DNA of 5,229 bases, taken from assembly GCA_029007685.1 (NCBI GenBank), contig JAQXIG010000031.1:1-5229 (forward strand). The letters run 5' to 3'. This stretch comes from a bacterium. GTDB lineage: Bacteria > Bacillota_I > Bacilli_A > RF39 > UBA660. The position numbers were made by a program, and so were the translations under genes. Below the pieces are notes generated by a model, which saw nothing but the letters and a program-made list of their open reading frames with translations, was not told the DNA's origin and made no database searches. Positions 5,117 to 5,229 of this stretch are shown here, piece after piece; positions within the stretch are counted from its first letter, which is position 1, and every line of letters begins with the position of its first letter.

Positions 5117-5229
5117 ATGGATAATAATAATTCAAATGAAATAATAAAAGAAAATGATCCTGATTGGGGTGAAGATTTAGAAGTTCAAGAAGTAAAAAAT
5201 AATAATTCATCCGATGATAATTGGTCAGA
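5117..5229 (+). CDS. Acidic, Asn-rich protein of unknown function, 5' part
   Basis: The frame is open from ATG 5117 to the window end (37 complete codons). It starts MDNNNSNEIIKENDPDWGED and continues with a second Asn/Asp-rich block ending DDNWS. The start is well supported by GGAGGTG and a probable extended -10. The visible part is strongly acidic and hydrophilic, probably disordered, with no signal peptide. Two Asn-run plus Asp/Trp blocks (NNNSNE...DPDWGED and NNNSSDDNWS) may be an imperfect repeat. Small acidic proteins of this kind are common next to mobilisation or phage genes, but no family can be named from this fragment. Confidence 0.6.
   Translation, partial: MDNNNSNEIIKENDPDWGEDLEVQEVKNNNSSDDNWS

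Noticed and set aside
1..5229. CRISPR arrays, tRNA genes, riboswitches, complete insertion sequences
   Set aside because: No regularly spaced repeats, cloverleaf other than the tmRNA domain, riboswitch core or transposase with terminal repeats is visible.

Overview
The window reads as chromosomal DNA from a low-GC, AT-rich Firmicute (Bacilli/Erysipelotrichia-like) using the standard bacterial code. TGA is a real stop here: smpB ends in TGA inside an ATGA overlap with the next gene. Every supported gene is on the + strand. The organism assignment is an inference from base composition, codon use, gene order and the tmRNA tag.

Positions 1 to about 4490 hold a trans-translation (ribosome rescue) locus: the 3' two thirds of rnr (RNase R), a CapA/PGA_cap-type membrane-anchored protein, smpB, a small protein resembling a catalytically degenerate DEDD exonuclease domain, a decayed gene of unknown identity (3440-4007), and ssrA (tmRNA, 4065-4415). 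ssrA has its own near-perfect promoter and intrinsic terminator. The genes up to the small DEDD-like protein are packed like an operon (2-nt and 4-nt gaps, one ATGA overlap). SmpB binds tmRNA and delivers it to stalled ribosomes. The tmRNA encodes the degradation tag GNNYSMAYAA, and RNase R degrades the non-stop mRNA. The capA-like gene and the DEDD-like gene are not part of the textbook set. The capA-like gene carries a net +1 frame change near its 3' end, so its last 49 codons lie out of frame.

From about 4490 to the end the character changes. The + strand becomes A-rich rather than T/G-rich, the reading frames are short, and the products are Lys/Asn/Asp-rich. This stretch holds an 81-aa ORF, a coiled-coil tail in another frame that looks like the same gene interrupted by a one-base deletion, and the start of a small acidic ORF with a strong ribosome binding site. 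The coiled-coil tail resembles the C-terminus of plasmid mobilisation/recombination (Mob/Pre) proteins, but only weakly. The 3' end of tmRNA genes is a common integration site for mobile elements, so this is probably the edge of an accessory or decayed mobile region. No integrase or matching att repeat is visible in the window.

I see no clearly new system. The points most worth checking are the frameshifted capA between rnr and smpB, the degenerate exonuclease-like protein coupled to smpB, the decayed gene before ssrA, and the tmRNA tag with a glycine resume codon and an AYAA end.
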